This document shows positions 1 to 9,287 of a stretch of DNA of 64,000 bases, piece after piece. The stretch is from assembly GCF_014647515.1 (NCBI RefSeq), contig NZ_BMPI01000020.1, positions 19,352 through 83,351 on the forward strand, in the 5' to 3' direction. The first letter of the stretch is position 1, and each line of letters begins with the position of its first letter. The notes beneath the pieces were generated by a model. The model saw nothing but the letters and a program-made list of their open reading frames with translations. It searched no databases and was not told the origin of the DNA. The DNA is from Dactylosporangium sucinum (GTDB taxonomy: Bacteria > Actinomycetota > Actinomycetes > Mycobacteriales > Micromonosporaceae). The translations under genes and the position numbers were made by a program.

Positions 1-2694
1 CGGAGCGGATGGGAGGCCCTCGGTTCCCAGGTGGAGGTCGACGTGATGAACGCGGCCGAGGCAGTCAGCCTGCTGCACCGGCACGTGCCAGCCGTCGATC
101 AGATCATCGCTACACAGATCGTGGAGTGGCTTGACCGGCTGCCACTTGCGGTCGAGCAGGCCGCCGCCTACCTCGCCACGACCGGCACACCGGCCGACGA
201 CTATCTGGTCCTGCTCCGAACGCGAGGCGAGGAACTGCTCGACAAGGGCCACGTTCTCGGCTATGAACACACCGTCGCCACGGTATGGGACGTATCGCGA
301 TCGAGCCTGCACGACCCTGCCAAACCTCGATGGTGGCCGATCCAAAGGCCATCACCTGCCGAGCAACTGCTACGGCTGTGTTCGTTTCTCGGCCCAGAGC
401 CGATCCCCCTGGACCTCTTCACGACACACCCCGAACTGCTGCCGGCGCCTCTGTCTGACGCCGCACGCGACGAGATCCGCTTCGGCGACACCGTCGGCGC
501 GCTCGCCCAGCGAAGCCTCATCCGTCGTGATCCGAACGCCATCACGGTCCATCGACTCCTCGCCGCTGCGATACGCCGTCCACTGTCGACCCTCGCTCGA
601 CTTCGCGCGACCTGGACCGTGCAGGATCTGCTCTACGAACACCTGCCCAAGCAGACCGCGGCAACGCCAGCAGGGTGGCCAGCTTGGCGGACGCTGCTGC
701 CCCATGTGCTCACCTCCGCCGCCCACGAAAGCTACCGCCGCGGCGCGCGTGATCGCGCACCATTGCTGCGTGAGCTGGCCGCGACGTTCCTACACGCCAA
801 CGGACAGCCTTCGCTCGCCATCCCCATGTATGAAGCCGCCGTCACTGACATGCAGCAACTGCTCGGACCCGACGCTCGCGGCACCTTGGCCACGCGCACC
901 AAGCTCGCCGAAGCCTACGCCGATGCCGGCAGGTTCGATCGCGCAGTCTCCCTTCACGAGGCGAACGTCAAGGTCGCCGAACGTGCGCTGGGTCCCGACG
1001 ACCCAGACACCCTGAGCCTGCGGAACAACCTCGCCAGCACCTACAGCGCAAACGGGCATCTCGATCAAGCTATTCCTCTGCTCGAAGGCATCGTCGCCGA
1101 CATGGAGCGGGTCGTCGGCCCCCATGACGGGCGCACCCTGCCCGCCCGCAACAACCTGGCCGGCGCCTACTCCAGGAGCGGGCAGAGCGCTCGCGCCATA
1201 GCGATATACGAAGACGTTATCGCCGACATGGGTCGCGTGCTCGGCCCCGAGCACCCGCACACCTTGATCACACGCGGCAACCTCGCCCGCGCCTACCTGG
1301 ATACCAGGCAACTGGACCGGGCCGCGCCGTTGCTGCAGGGCATCATCACCGACGCGGAGCGCATACTCGGTCGGGACCATCCGCAGACCCTGCTCGCACG
1401 CAGCGACCTTGCTCGTGCCCGCGAGACGGCCGGACATCTCGACCTGGCGGTACCGCTCTACAGGGCCGTCCTCGCCGACATGGAGCGGGCGCTCGGCCCC
1501 GACCACCCGTTCACCGTCCACGCGCGCACCAGCCTCGCTGAGGCGTACCTAGCGGCGGGAGAACTCCAGCAAGTCATACGGCTGCAGGAGGAGGCGCTCA
1601 GCAACGCCCTGCACATCCTTGGCCCCGACCACCCTGTGATCGTGAGCTGCCGCGTCGAGCTTGCCAAGGCATACACCTTGGCGGGCCAACTCGACATCGC
1701 CATCCCTCACTTCGAGACGGCCCTCGCCGACAGCTTGCGAATCCTCGGCCCCGACCACCCCGACACGCACGCGTACCGCAGTCTCGTGGGCCGCGCCTAC
1801 GAGGCGGCCGGGCAGTCCGGCCAAGCCATCCCTCACCTCGAGGCCGCCCTTACCGACACACTGCGGATCCTCGGCCCCGAACACGCCGACACCTTCACTG
1901 CGCGCTATACGCTTGCCGGCGCCTACACTTCGATCGGCCAGCTCGGTAAAGCCATTCCTCTGTACGAGGCCGCCCTGACGGACGCGCTACGGCTCTACGG
2001 CCCAGAAGACTCGCACACACTGATCTCCCGGAGCAACGTTACTGGTGCCTATATGGCAGCTGGGCAACCCGAAATGGCCATCCCTCACTTCGAGACCGAA
2101 CTCGCCGAACAGACCCGACTGCTCGGCTCCGAGCATCCTGAAGCACTCGTTTCAGGCAACAATCTCGCCATCGCCTACCGAAAGGCCGGGATGGCGGACA
2201 AAGCCATTGCCCTGCACGAGGCAACCCTTGCCAAGATGACGCGGGTTCTCGGATCCGGCCATCCCGACACCCTCGCCTGCCGTAGCAACCTGGCTACCGC
2301 CTACCAACAGGTCGGCCACTTCACGAAGGCCATCCCGCTTCACGAGGCCAGCATCTCCGAAATGACGCGGGTTCTCGGGCCGGACGACCCCAATACACTC
2401 AGCGCCCGCAACAACCTCGCCGCAGCCTACGGCTCGGTCGGGCAACTCGACCGAGCCATCGCCCTGTTCGAGGCCGGCGTCACCGATAGGCTGCGCGTGC
2501 ACGGCGCCGCCCACCTAGAGACGCTGTCTGCTCGCAACAACCTCGCTTACGCGCAACTCCTCGCCGGGCATCGACGCCGGGCCGTCGCACTGTTCGAGGC
2601 GACCCTGGCCGTGGCCCCGGCCGTACTCGGCGCCGATCACTCCGTCGTCAAGAACGCGCAGGAAGGCCTACGTCAGGCACGAGACAGCGGGTGA
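1..2694 (+). CDS. NB-ARC/TPR-type protein, C-terminal part (kinesin-light-chain-like TPR array)
   Basis: The frame is open from the first base, so the true start lies outside the window; the GTG at 31 is only the first internal candidate. Residues up to about 250 look like the end of an NB-ARC/STAND ATPase module (LDRLPLAVEQAAAYL, then a winged-helix-like stretch). About fifteen 42-residue TPR units follow, each with the pattern AIPLxE...DxxRxLGPxHPDTLxxRNNLAxAY, as in TPR_10/TPR_12 families. Such proteins are usually regulatory or conflict-related STAND proteins in which the TPR array binds a ligand or partner. The nucleotide-binding motifs are not visible here. The domain assignment of the TPR part is secure; the NB-ARC origin is inference from the N-terminal flank. 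Confidence 0.85.
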   Translation, partial: RSGWEALGSQVEVDVMNAAEAVSLLHRHVPAVDQIIATQIVEWLDRLPLAVEQAAAYLATTGTPADDYLVLLRTRGEELLDKGHVLGYEHTVATVWDVSRSSLHDPAKPRWWPIQRPSPAEQLLRLCSFLGPEPIPLDLFTTHPELLPAPLSDAARDEIRFGDTVGALAQRSLIRRDPNAITVHRLLAAAIRRPLSTLARLRATWTVQDLLYEHLPKQTAATPAGWPAWRTLLPHVLTSAAHESYRRGARDRAPLLRELAATFLHANGQPSLAIPMYEAAVTDMQQLLGPDARGTLATRTKLAEAYADAGRFDRAVSLHEANVKVAERALGPDDPDTLSLRNNLASTYSANGHLDQAIPLLEGIVADMERVVGPHDGRTLPARNNLAGAYSRSGQSARAIAIYEDVIADMGRVLGPEHPHTLITRGNLARAYLDTRQLDRAAPLLQGIITDAERILGRDHPQTLLARSDLARARETAGHLDLAVPLYRAVLADMERALGPDHPFTVHARTSLAEAYLAAGELQQVIRLQEEALSNALHILGPDHPVIVSCRVELAKAYTLAGQLDIAIPHFETALADSLRILGPDHPDTHAYRSLVGRAYEAAGQSGQAIPHLEAALTDTLRILGPEHADTFTARYTLAGAYTSIGQLGKAIPLYEAALTDALRLYGPEDSHTLISRSNVTGAYMAAGQPEMAIPHFETELAEQTRLLGSEHPEALVSGNNLAIAYRKAGMADKAIALHEATLAKMTRVLGSGHPDTLACRSNLATAYQQVGHFTKAIPLHEASISEMTRVLGPDDPNTLSARNNLAAAYGSVGQLDRAIALFEAGVTDRLRVHGAAHLETLSARNNLAYAQLLAGHRRRAVALFEATLAVAPAVLGADHSVVKNAQEGLRQARDSG

Positions 2695-2847
2695 TCTGCA
2701 TGCACAGTCACCATCGCCCACTCTGCAGTCAGGTCGCGGACTTGCCCGGTGCCGACAACGTGGCGGTACGGGGTCGAGTTGCGCGTGTTGCGATGCGGCC
2801 ATCGCTCGTGATGCTGCCGGCTCGGACGCTCCGGCATTGGGCACACT

Positions 2848-3759
2848 TCACATGTAGCCACGGTCGCGATAGGCGCGTGCCGCGCCCGGGTGGAGGGGTG
2901 CTGGCAGGAGTCGCCATGCGACGAAGGGGTTGAAGCCGGCGAGGCTGCCATGAACCGTCGGAAGTTGGTCGAGGTTGTCCAGCAGTAGCTGGGTCACTTC
3001 GTAGGCGATCGGCTCGGGAACGTCTGCGCTGATGACGAAGACCGTATCGACGAAGCAGGTGGGCACGTCGCTGGTCTGCAGGCCCGGGTACGTGCCGGCG
3101 GGGATTACCCCGGGCTTGGCCCCGAACCGGCTCGCCAGGTGCTTGATGACGTCGGTGGGTAGCGGTGCGAGGTCGATGGGGCGCGGACCGTGGGCTGCGC
3201 GAGCGATGCTCGGTGCGGGCAGCGTTGTCGCGCCGAAGACGAAGTCGATGTCACCAGCGTGTAGCGCGGCCACGAGCGTGTCGTACCCGGCGAGCAGGAC
3301 GTGTCCGCCGGCGGCGGTGATGTCGTTGTAGCTGGTGGCGTAGTGCGAGAGCACCTGTTGGAACATCAGTTCGTCGGTCGTGTCAGTCGGTGGTGCGCCG
3401 ACGCGGATGCGGCGCCCGGCGACCGCTTCGGGAAAGCTGGCCTGCTGATCGCGGGCGGCGAGCAGGTTGTACGGGAGCGGGGACCAGCCGGTGCCGAGGC
3501 AGTTGAGGTTCCGCAACGGCTCTCGGAACGGCGGTCCGCCGTTGTAGGCGGCGGCGACGACCACGTCGATGCTCATGGCAATCTCCGCCTGTCCGGCTGC
3601 GACGTCATGCAGGTTGTGCTCGCCGCCGCCTGCCGCAAGGGCGAACCGGAGGCCGGTGCTCGTTTCCCTGAGCAGGCCGAGTAGTCGCCCGGTCATCTCG
3701 TACCAGCCGTCGCCGGGGTTTCCGCCGAGCCACGTCAGCGTGCCCGTCGTTGTGTCCAT
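2848..3759 (-). CDS. TAXI-family solute-binding-like protein without signal peptide
   Basis: A 303-residue protein resembling TAXI-type solute receptors of TRAP transporters: an N-terminal GDGWYEMTGRLLGLL segment, then EHNLHDVAAGQAEIAMS, which matches the family's 'N...l..G..dia' region, and a C-terminal ligand-binding lobe. The family is normally periplasmic or a lipoprotein. Here the protein starts directly in the mature domain, with no signal peptide or lipobox, and no TRAP permease gene is nearby. The ATG at 3759 has a good ribosome-binding site (AGGAG, 5 nt spacing). It lies 63 nt downstream of the SHMT-like gene and is probably co-transcribed with it. It may act as a cytoplasmic ligand-binding protein; the substrate is unknown. 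Confidence 0.7.
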   Translation of the reverse strand: MDTTTGTLTWLGGNPGDGWYEMTGRLLGLLRETSTGLRFALAAGGGEHNLHDVAAGQAEIAMSIDVVVAAAYNGGPPFREPLRNLNCLGTGWSPLPYNLLAARDQQASFPEAVAGRRIRVGAPPTDTTDELMFQQVLSHYATSYNDITAAGGHVLLAGYDTLVAALHAGDIDFVFGATTLPAPSIARAAHGPRPIDLAPLPTDVIKHLASRFGAKPGVIPAGTYPGLQTSDVPTCFVDTVFVISADVPEPIAYEVTQLLLDNLDQLPTVHGSLAGFNPFVAWRLLPAPLHPGAARAYRDRGYM

Positions 3760-3822
3760 CTGCGCTCCTATCGTCTTCAGGCGGTCTTGCTGTCAGTGCA
3801 CCCGGCGGCGCGCCGAGCACGA

Positions 3823-5148
3823 CTAGGCGGTGAAGTGGACGCGTTGAAACGGTCGCCGCCAGGCGCTGACTTCCTCACCTACGCGGCGCGGATTGTCATC
3901 CCCCCGCAGCCCGCGCGCGATGAACTCGGCCAGCATCGGCATCTCGGCCTCTGTCATGCCGAGACGCGCGACCTCCGGAGTGCCCAACCGCAGCCCGTTC
4001 ACGTCCCCGGCGATTTCGCCGATCGGCAATCCGATGCCGCTGGCGAGCAGATTCACCGCCCGCAGCCGCCGGGCGGCTGACTGGCCGCCAAGGTAGCCGC
4101 GGGCGTCTACAGCGAACTGATGGGACTGGGTACACCGCCCGCCCGGCGCGTAGACGGGGATCCCGCGAGCCTGCAGCGATTCGGCCAGCCCTGCCGCCGT
4201 CGCGACCATGGCCCCGGCATAGCCGGCGCCGGCCACTTGCCAGTCCAGCAACGTCCGCGCCAGTGCCGCGGTCTTGCCCACGTCGAAGTTGGCGGTCAAC
4301 CCTGGGTACGCGATCGCCTCGAGCCGCTGAGCAATCTCGGTGTCGTTGGTGACGATCAGCCCACCCGGCGGCCCGCCGAGGCTCTTGTAGGTGCTCATGG
4401 TCATGAGGTGGGCGCCCTCGGCGAGTGGGTTCGGCCACGCCCCGCCGGCGATCACGCCGCACAAGTGAGCGGCGTCGAAGAGCACCTTGGCGTCGACACT
4501 GTCCGCGATCTCACGGATGTCCGCGACCGGATGCGGAAACAGGTTCAGGCTGCCGCCGATCGTGATCAGGCTCGGCCGGACCTGCCGGGCGAGTTCGGCG
4601 AGCGCGTGCAGGTCGACGCTGTAGCGATCGGCATCCACGGGTGCCGCGACTGTCGTCAGACGGTACAGCCCGGCCGCGCCGTCGCGGTGATGCGTGACGT
4701 GGCCGCCGATGCAGGCAGGCGGCGCGATGATCGACGCGCCTGGAGCGCAGGTCGCCAGGAACGCATAGAGGTTGGCCAGCGCGCCCGAGCCGACGCGGAT
4801 CTCCACGTAGCGCGCCCCGAAGACCTCGGCGGCCAACTCGGCCGCGATCACTTCGATCTCCTCGATGGCCTCCAGTCCCATCTCGTACTTGTCTCCGGGG
4901 TAGCCCAGCGACGCCCGCGACCCCAGCCTTGCGGATAGCAGGGCCTCCGCCGCCGGGTTCATGACGTTGGAGGCGGGGTTCAGGTTCACGCACTCATGCT
5001 CGTGGATCACTCGATTCCGGGCGACCAGCGTGGCGAGCCGGTCGGCGGTTCCAACATGGTCCATGGATGTCGTGCTGCTGACGACCGACTCGACACGTTG
5101 CGCGACGACATCCGTCAGCCAAGGGCGATGAGCAAGAGCAGCGGCCAT
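3823..5148 (-). CDS. Serine hydroxymethyltransferase-like PLP enzyme
   Basis: A 441-residue fold-type I PLP enzyme of the SHMT (GlyA) family. Recognisable parts are the N-terminal NLNPASNVMNPA and GYPGDKYEMG segments (equivalent to the NxxSEN and EGYPGxRYYGG regions), the cofactor aspartate in VLFDAAHLCG, and the PLP lysine in STYKSLGGPPGG. Housekeeping SHMT has TTTHKTLRGPRGG at the lysine, so this is a divergent paralogue, perhaps acting on another beta-hydroxy or alpha-methyl amino acid. The ATG at 5148 has an excellent AGGAGG site 5 nt upstream. It is followed by the TAXI-like gene and faces the PucR regulator across 130 bp, which suggests PucR controls the pair. Family sure, substrate unknown. 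Confidence 0.82.
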   Translation of the reverse strand: MAAALAHRPWLTDVVAQRVESVVSSTTSMDHVGTADRLATLVARNRVIHEHECVNLNPASNVMNPAAEALLSARLGSRASLGYPGDKYEMGLEAIEEIEVIAAELAAEVFGARYVEIRVGSGALANLYAFLATCAPGASIIAPPACIGGHVTHHRDGAAGLYRLTTVAAPVDADRYSVDLHALAELARQVRPSLITIGGSLNLFPHPVADIREIADSVDAKVLFDAAHLCGVIAGGAWPNPLAEGAHLMTMSTYKSLGGPPGGLIVTNDTEIAQRLEAIAYPGLTANFDVGKTAALARTLLDWQVAGAGYAGAMVATAAGLAESLQARGIPVYAPGGRCTQSHQFAVDARGYLGGQSAARRLRAVNLLASGIGLPIGEIAGDVNGLRLGTPEVARLGMTEAEMPMLAEFIARGLRGDDNPRRVGEEVSAWRRPFQRVHFTA

Positions 5149-5257
5149 GACGTCCTCCTAGCGCGGCGTCCATGCGGCGCCGGTCACCGACCGACGTTAC
5201 GAGCGCAACAGCAGGCCGGTCATCGGTCATGAGCAGCAAGCTATCGCCCGACGATTG

Positions 5258-5278
5258 CTACAAATGTAGAATCGCGCG
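5258..5278 (+). promoter_or_regulatory. Candidate leaderless promoter of the PucR gene
   Basis: TAGAAT at 5267-5272 matches an actinobacterial -10 element and lies 6 nt before the GTG start at 5279. No ribosome-binding site is present, so a leaderless transcript is likely. An interrupted inverted repeat CTAC-AAAT-GTAG (5258-5269) overlaps the -10 and could be an autoregulatory site. No convincing -35 was seen. Confidence 0.4.
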
Positions 5279-6535
5279 GTGACCGCGATCCCAGCAGGTG
5301 GTCAGGCAGATGGTCTGCAGCGCGAACTCGACCACCTCGCCGCAGGACTTGGACGCAGCGTCAGTCTCGACGACCCAGAGGGCGCGCTGCTGGGCTACAG
5401 CGCCCAGGGCTCAGACATCGACCCGGTCCGGATCACGGCCATCTTGACCCGGCAGGTGCCTGCGGCGGTCCAGGACTATCAGCGGCACCACGGCATCGAG
5501 ACAGCCACCAGCCCCTTCACGTTGCCCGGCAACACGGAACTGAACATGGCGCCGCGGTTGTGCCTGCCGATCCTGCGCGGCGCCAACCGGCTCGGCTACC
5601 TGTGGATACTCACCGACGGTGTGGACCTCGACCCCACCGACCGCACGACCGCGAATCAGTCGGCGCGGCGCATCGGCCGAATCCTGGAGTCCCGCGCGAG
5701 CCAGCCCGCGGACGGCCCGACCACCGACCGGGCCTTCGCCGAACTTCTCGCCCAAACCGCCTCACCTGGCGATTTCATCAGCCACCTCGCCAGATCGGCG
5801 CCGTACGCGGTGGACGCACCCATGCAGATCGCGGTCGCCGTCGCCGCCACCCTCGACCACGACGAGCGCACAGCCTCGTCGGCCGCGCCACCCACCGGCA
5901 GAGCACCCACAGCCTCCGCACTCCACCGCACACCTGGGGTCGTCGCCACACACGTCACGGCCAACCGAATCGTCGCACTGCTGACCGCCGCCGGTCGTGC
6001 CGGCGCCGCACCGAACGCGCTCATCCAGACCCTCAGCACGTGGGAATCCGACGACCGGTGCTTCATCGTTGCGACCAGTCCGCCCATCAAGCTCGCCGAC
6101 GCCACCTTCGCCAGGGACTACGCCCGGGCAACGCTCGCGTGCGAAATCGCTTGTTTCGATCGCGCTCTGCCGACGTCGCTGTCGTGGAACGACCTCGGCA
6201 TCTACCAACTTCTTCTAGCCGCCGCCCGACCCGGCGCGTGGGACTCAGCGCGCGCACCGCTCGACCACCAGATGGCCGCCGTCACCCCACTGAGCCAAAC
6301 GCTCGAGCGGTACCTGGACCTCGGCGCTGATGCCGCGCGAACCGCCATCGACCTGCACATCCACCGCACCACCCTGTACTACCGGCTGCGCCGGGCCGCC
6401 CAACTACTCGACGTCGACCTGGACAACGGCATCATCCGCGCCCAGGTCCACGCAACCATGAAAGCCGGCCGCCTCGCCAGAGCCTGCGACCACTTCCAAT
6501 GGACGCACACATTGCTGGACTCGGTACGTCCATAA
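5279..6535 (+). CDS. PucR-family transcriptional regulator
   Basis: A 418-residue regulator. The C-terminal region (about residues 335-395) has the PucR/CdaR-type helix-turn-helix, with LERYLDLGADAARTAIDLH followed by HRTTLYYRLRRAAQLLDVDL, the family's 'h.nTl.yRl.ri..l.g.dl' signature. The N-terminal half looks like a GAF-like sensor (residues about 15-140). The GTG start at 5279 is probably leaderless. It is divergent from the SHMT-like/TAXI-like pair, so it is the likely regulator of those genes. PucR-type proteins often respond to purine or amino-acid metabolites, but no ligand can be read from the sequence. Confidence 0.85.
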   Translation: MTAIPAGGQADGLQRELDHLAAGLGRSVSLDDPEGALLGYSAQGSDIDPVRITAILTRQVPAAVQDYQRHHGIETATSPFTLPGNTELNMAPRLCLPILRGANRLGYLWILTDGVDLDPTDRTTANQSARRIGRILESRASQPADGPTTDRAFAELLAQTASPGDFISHLARSAPYAVDAPMQIAVAVAATLDHDERTASSAAPPTGRAPTASALHRTPGVVATHVTANRIVALLTAAGRAGAAPNALIQTLSTWESDDRCFIVATSPPIKLADATFARDYARATLACEIACFDRALPTSLSWNDLGIYQLLLAAARPGAWDSARAPLDHQMAAVTPLSQTLERYLDLGADAARTAIDLHIHRTTLYYRLRRAAQLLDVDLDNGIIRAQVHATMKAGRLARACDHFQWTHTLLDSVRP

Positions 6536-6821
6536 TCAGCCCCCGGAAGCCGCGCGACGCGATTCCGCGGGACTATCGCCTGATTTCACGACACTCCCAG
6601 GCGGCGATGTGATTGTCGACCGCTACCAGGTGCGCCGCTATGACGCCCGGAGCCGCGACATAACCCTCTCGTTATGGTTGCCCACGCCTTCCTCGCCATC
6701 ACCGCCGCGAAAGCCGGAAGGGGGCACGACTCCGCCTCCTGTGGCTGGAGTACCTCGTCGCCGGCCCATGACCCGGACCGTCGACCTCTCCGCACCGCAC
6801 CGTCGGCGCCCAGCGGTCGGT

Positions 6822-7724
6822 TCACCGGGGTCGCAAGGTGAGGGCGCGGGCCGGGTTGGCGACCGTGATCGTCTCCCACGCTTCGTCGCCAATTCGTTGG
6901 GTGACGGTATTGCGGAAGTGCTGGAGTACGCCGGGCATACCGGGTCCGGATGTCACTGATCTCGCTGCTGCGGTTGTAGTGTCACCGCCGACCAGTACCT
7001 GGTGGAGATGGCCGCGTGTGGCGAGGAGTTCGATGAGGGCTGGGGTGCGCCAGTCCGTGGGGTGGTTCGCGCGGGACGGACCGTCGAAGCACAGGAACGC
7101 GCCGCTGCTGGCCAGTTCGAGCAGGTAGCCGTCGTCGGGGTTGCGGCCGACGTGGCCGAGGACGGTCGAGGTTGGCGGGATGCTGTTCTTGCTCAGTTCA
7201 GCGAGGACCAGGTCGCCGGCCGAGCCGAGTTCGAGGTGGATCGCCACAGGTGTGCCGGTGAGTGTGTGCGCCGCAGCCGCGGCTTCGAGGGAGACGCGTT
7301 CGAAGGTGTCGAGGTGGTGGTAGCCGGTACCGATCTTCACCAGTCCGCAGGGGTGGGTCGTTGAGGTGATGTCGGCCACGATCAACCTGGCGAGGTCGTC
7401 AGCCGTTCGGTTGGCCTCCTCAGGATCGTGGTGCATGGCGCGATGTCGTCCGGTCGCCACCACGATGTGTAGTCCCGTTGCCGCGGCTATCGCGGCAAGA
7501 TCGGCGCGGCGTCTGCCGAGTCCGCGGGGTGTCCACTGGACGATAGTGCGGCCCCCGGCGGCGGCGAACGCCTGCGCTTCGGCTGTTGCGGCCCCCACAT
7601 CGTCGAGTTCCTGTCCGGGCAGAGCCGGCGTACGAAGAAATAGATGGTCGTGAGAGTTGGTGGCGCCGAGCTGATCGGAGTTGATATCGCCGAGCACAGT
7701 CCGTACCGACGCTGGGTGGTTCAT
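6822..7724 (-). CDS. Phosphotriesterase (PTE)-family metal-dependent hydrolase
   Basis: A 300-residue TIM-barrel amidohydrolase. The family's first metal motif HxH is seen in TNSHDHLFLRTP. Later parts are IVQWTPRGLGRR (beta-strand 2), the HLELG histidine, the LGHVGRNPDD histidine, and VLVGGDTTTA with the final metal-binding aspartate. Lactonases and organophosphate hydrolases both occur here, so the substrate is open. The start ATG overlaps the stop of the DUF4865 gene by 4 nt (7721-7724), showing tight translational coupling. It is the last gene of the TetR-cupin-DUF4865-PTE operon. Confidence 0.82.
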   Translation of the reverse strand: MNHPASVRTVLGDINSDQLGATNSHDHLFLRTPALPGQELDDVGAATAEAQAFAAAGGRTIVQWTPRGLGRRRADLAAIAAATGLHIVVATGRHRAMHHDPEEANRTADDLARLIVADITSTTHPCGLVKIGTGYHHLDTFERVSLEAAAAAHTLTGTPVAIHLELGSAGDLVLAELSKNSIPPTSTVLGHVGRNPDDGYLLELASSGAFLCFDGPSRANHPTDWRTPALIELLATRGHLHQVLVGGDTTTAAARSVTSGPGMPGVLQHFRNTVTQRIGDEAWETITVANPARALTLRPR

Positions 7725-8284
7725 TGGTAATCTGGTTCGTTTATGTGCAACACGGTGTAGAGCGTGGCGTCAGTCGGCATCGTCGCGCGATCGAGTCCGG
7801 CGATCGTCGTGAACTCGATCGCCTGCCAGGTCGTCGGATCGATGCCCGCGAACGCGATATGTGTTTCCGGGAGTTGAGCGCGGGCGGCCACCGCTGCTTC
7901 CAGCGCCTGCGCCACGGTGACGAGATCGGCGGCTTGGTCGATCATCTCAGTCCGCAGCAACGCGTGGGTAACCGCTGATTTTCCGCACCTGCCAACACCG
8001 AGTGCGGTCGGCACCCAGGTGTGCACTTGCGGTCGACCGAAGTCGCGCACGATGCCGTCGAAACCTTGGCCACCCCACAGGAATTCGGCCGCGGCGTTGC
8101 TGTCCGCCCACAGATAGAAAGGTGCGTACTGGTTCAACCGCGACCCGTCAGCTCCTACCTCACGGATGCAGTACGCCTTACACCGAAGGCCTCTGCGGTT
8201 GTCGAGCGCGCTACCTCGCGTTCGCACCCGCGTCCGAATGACCTCCATGTCGTAGTCGGTAGGCAGCGTGATGGGGTACTGCAT
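7721..8284 (-). CDS. DUF4865 family protein
   Basis: The protein begins MQYPITLPTDYDME and contains GLRCKAYCIRE and NQYAPFYLW, which are hallmarks of the small DUF4865 family (about 190 residues). I chose the ATG at 8284, giving 187 residues, because the family starts exactly at this MQY; an upstream in-frame start at 8347 would overlap the cupin gene and add an unrelated arginine-rich tail. DUF4865 genes are often found beside TetR regulators and small oxidoreductases or hydrolases; the biochemical role is unknown to me. It is the third gene of the operon. Confidence 0.8.
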   Translation of the reverse strand: MQYPITLPTDYDMEVIRTRVRTRGSALDNRRGLRCKAYCIREVGADGSRLNQYAPFYLWADSNAAAEFLWGGQGFDGIVRDFGRPQVHTWVPTALGVGRCGKSAVTHALLRTEMIDQAADLVTVAQALEAAVAARAQLPETHIAFAGIDPTTWQAIEFTTIAGLDRATMPTDATLYTVLHINEPDYQ

Positions 8285-8301
8285 CAGCAGCTGTCCGGGT
8301 C

Positions 8302-8697
8302 TCACCGCTGCACGTCCCACGGGTTGCTGGCGACGGGCTCCAGCCAACGCACGGAGTCACTGCCGGGCGTCTCGGTCTGCACGGCGACGTGGGTCATCGT
8401 GGACTGTGGACCGGCGCCGTGCCAGTGCTCCTCGCCCGGGTCGGTCCACACCGACACCCCGGACTTCAGTTCGATGAGATGTCCGTCGCGCGTGCCAACG
8501 TAGCCGAAGCCGTCGGTGCAGATCAGCAGCTGACCGCGCTCGTGCGCGTGCCACGCGGTGCGCCCGCCGGCGTCAAAGCTCACGACGTAGGCGTGCAACT
8601 GCGGGTCCTCGGGTGGAGCGAGGTGCAGTCCGGAGACCGAGCCGGTGAGGCGTGAATCGTTCGGAAGGTCGGTAAGCGTGGCGTCGATCCGCCTCAT
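8302..8697 (-). CDS. Cupin-domain protein
   Basis: A 131-residue single-domain cupin. Motif 1 appears as RTAWHAHERGQLL (two metal-binding histidines and a glutamine at the usual glutamate region). Motif 2 appears as DPGEEHWHGAGP. The small size and motifs fit the carboxymuconolactone- and quercetinase-like small cupins encoded with TetR regulators. It overlaps the TetR stop by 4 nt (8694-8697) and lies 17 nt before the DUF4865 start, so it is the second gene of the operon. Substrate unknown. Confidence 0.85.
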   Translation of the reverse strand: MRRIDATLTDLPNDSRLTGSVSGLHLAPPEDPQLHAYVVSFDAGGRTAWHAHERGQLLICTDGFGYVGTRDGHLIELKSGVSVWTDPGEEHWHGAGPQSTMTHVAVQTETPGSDSVRWLEPVASNPWDVQR

Positions 8698-9284
8698 CGG
8701 ACGTCCTTCTTTCGGGTGTGTTCGAGCATCGCGACGGCGCCACGGACGGCACGGTCGAACGGCGCAGGATCGCCGGCTGCGCGGGCCAGCACGTAGCCAC
8801 CCTGCACAACGGCGAGCACGGTGTCCGCGAGCTCGGCAGGTTGCACACTGCCGTCGAATTCGTCGTTGTCCATGCCGTCACAGATGACAGCCACGATGCG
8901 GCCCCGCAGCTCGTCGAACGTGGCGGCGACCACGTGCTGCAGAACTGCGGACCCAAGGACCTCGGCGTCGCCGGTCATCCGTCCCACCGGACACCCACGC
9001 AAGACCTCGCGCTGGCGAAGCAGATAGGCCTTCAAACGCTCCAACGCGGAACCGTCGCCAGCCAGGTCCGTCTCGGTTCGCGCGAGCAACTGTTGCGCCG
9101 TGTCCCGCATCGCCGCAGCGGCCAGGTCTTCCTTGCCGGTGAAGTGGTGGTACATACTGCCCTGCCCCGCGCCCGCCCTGTCGAGGATCGCGCGCGGACT
9201 GGTCGCGGTGTAGCCGCGTTCCCAGAGAAGCTCCCGGGTGCTTTCGATCAGATGATCGCGGGTCGTGCCATCAGCCCTCGGCAT
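8694..9284 (-). CDS. TetR/AcrR-family repressor
   Basis: A 196-residue TetR regulator. The N-terminal DNA-binding domain (residues 1-55) has RDHLIESTRELLWERGY, then the recognition helix region AGAGQGSMYHHFTGKEDL. The remainder is the helical ligand-binding domain, with the GCPVGRMTGD and DGMDNDEFDGS segments typical of the LmrA/YxaF-like branch. It is the first gene of its operon, and a palindromic operator overlaps its leader, so it probably represses itself and the cupin-DUF4865-PTE genes. The effector is unknown. Confidence 0.9.
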   Translation of the reverse strand: MPRADGTTRDHLIESTRELLWERGYTATSPRAILDRAGAGQGSMYHHFTGKEDLAAAAMRDTAQQLLARTETDLAGDGSALERLKAYLLRQREVLRGCPVGRMTGDAEVLGSAVLQHVVAATFDELRGRIVAVICDGMDNDEFDGSVQPAELADTVLAVVQGGYVLARAAGDPAPFDRAVRGAVAMLEHTRKKDVR

Positions 9285-9287
9285 GTT

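Noticed and set aside
820..2680. CRISPR-like regular repeats
   Set aside because: The 126-bp periodicity is protein-coding TPR repetition, with no short identical repeats and unique spacers. No CRISPR array was seen anywhere.
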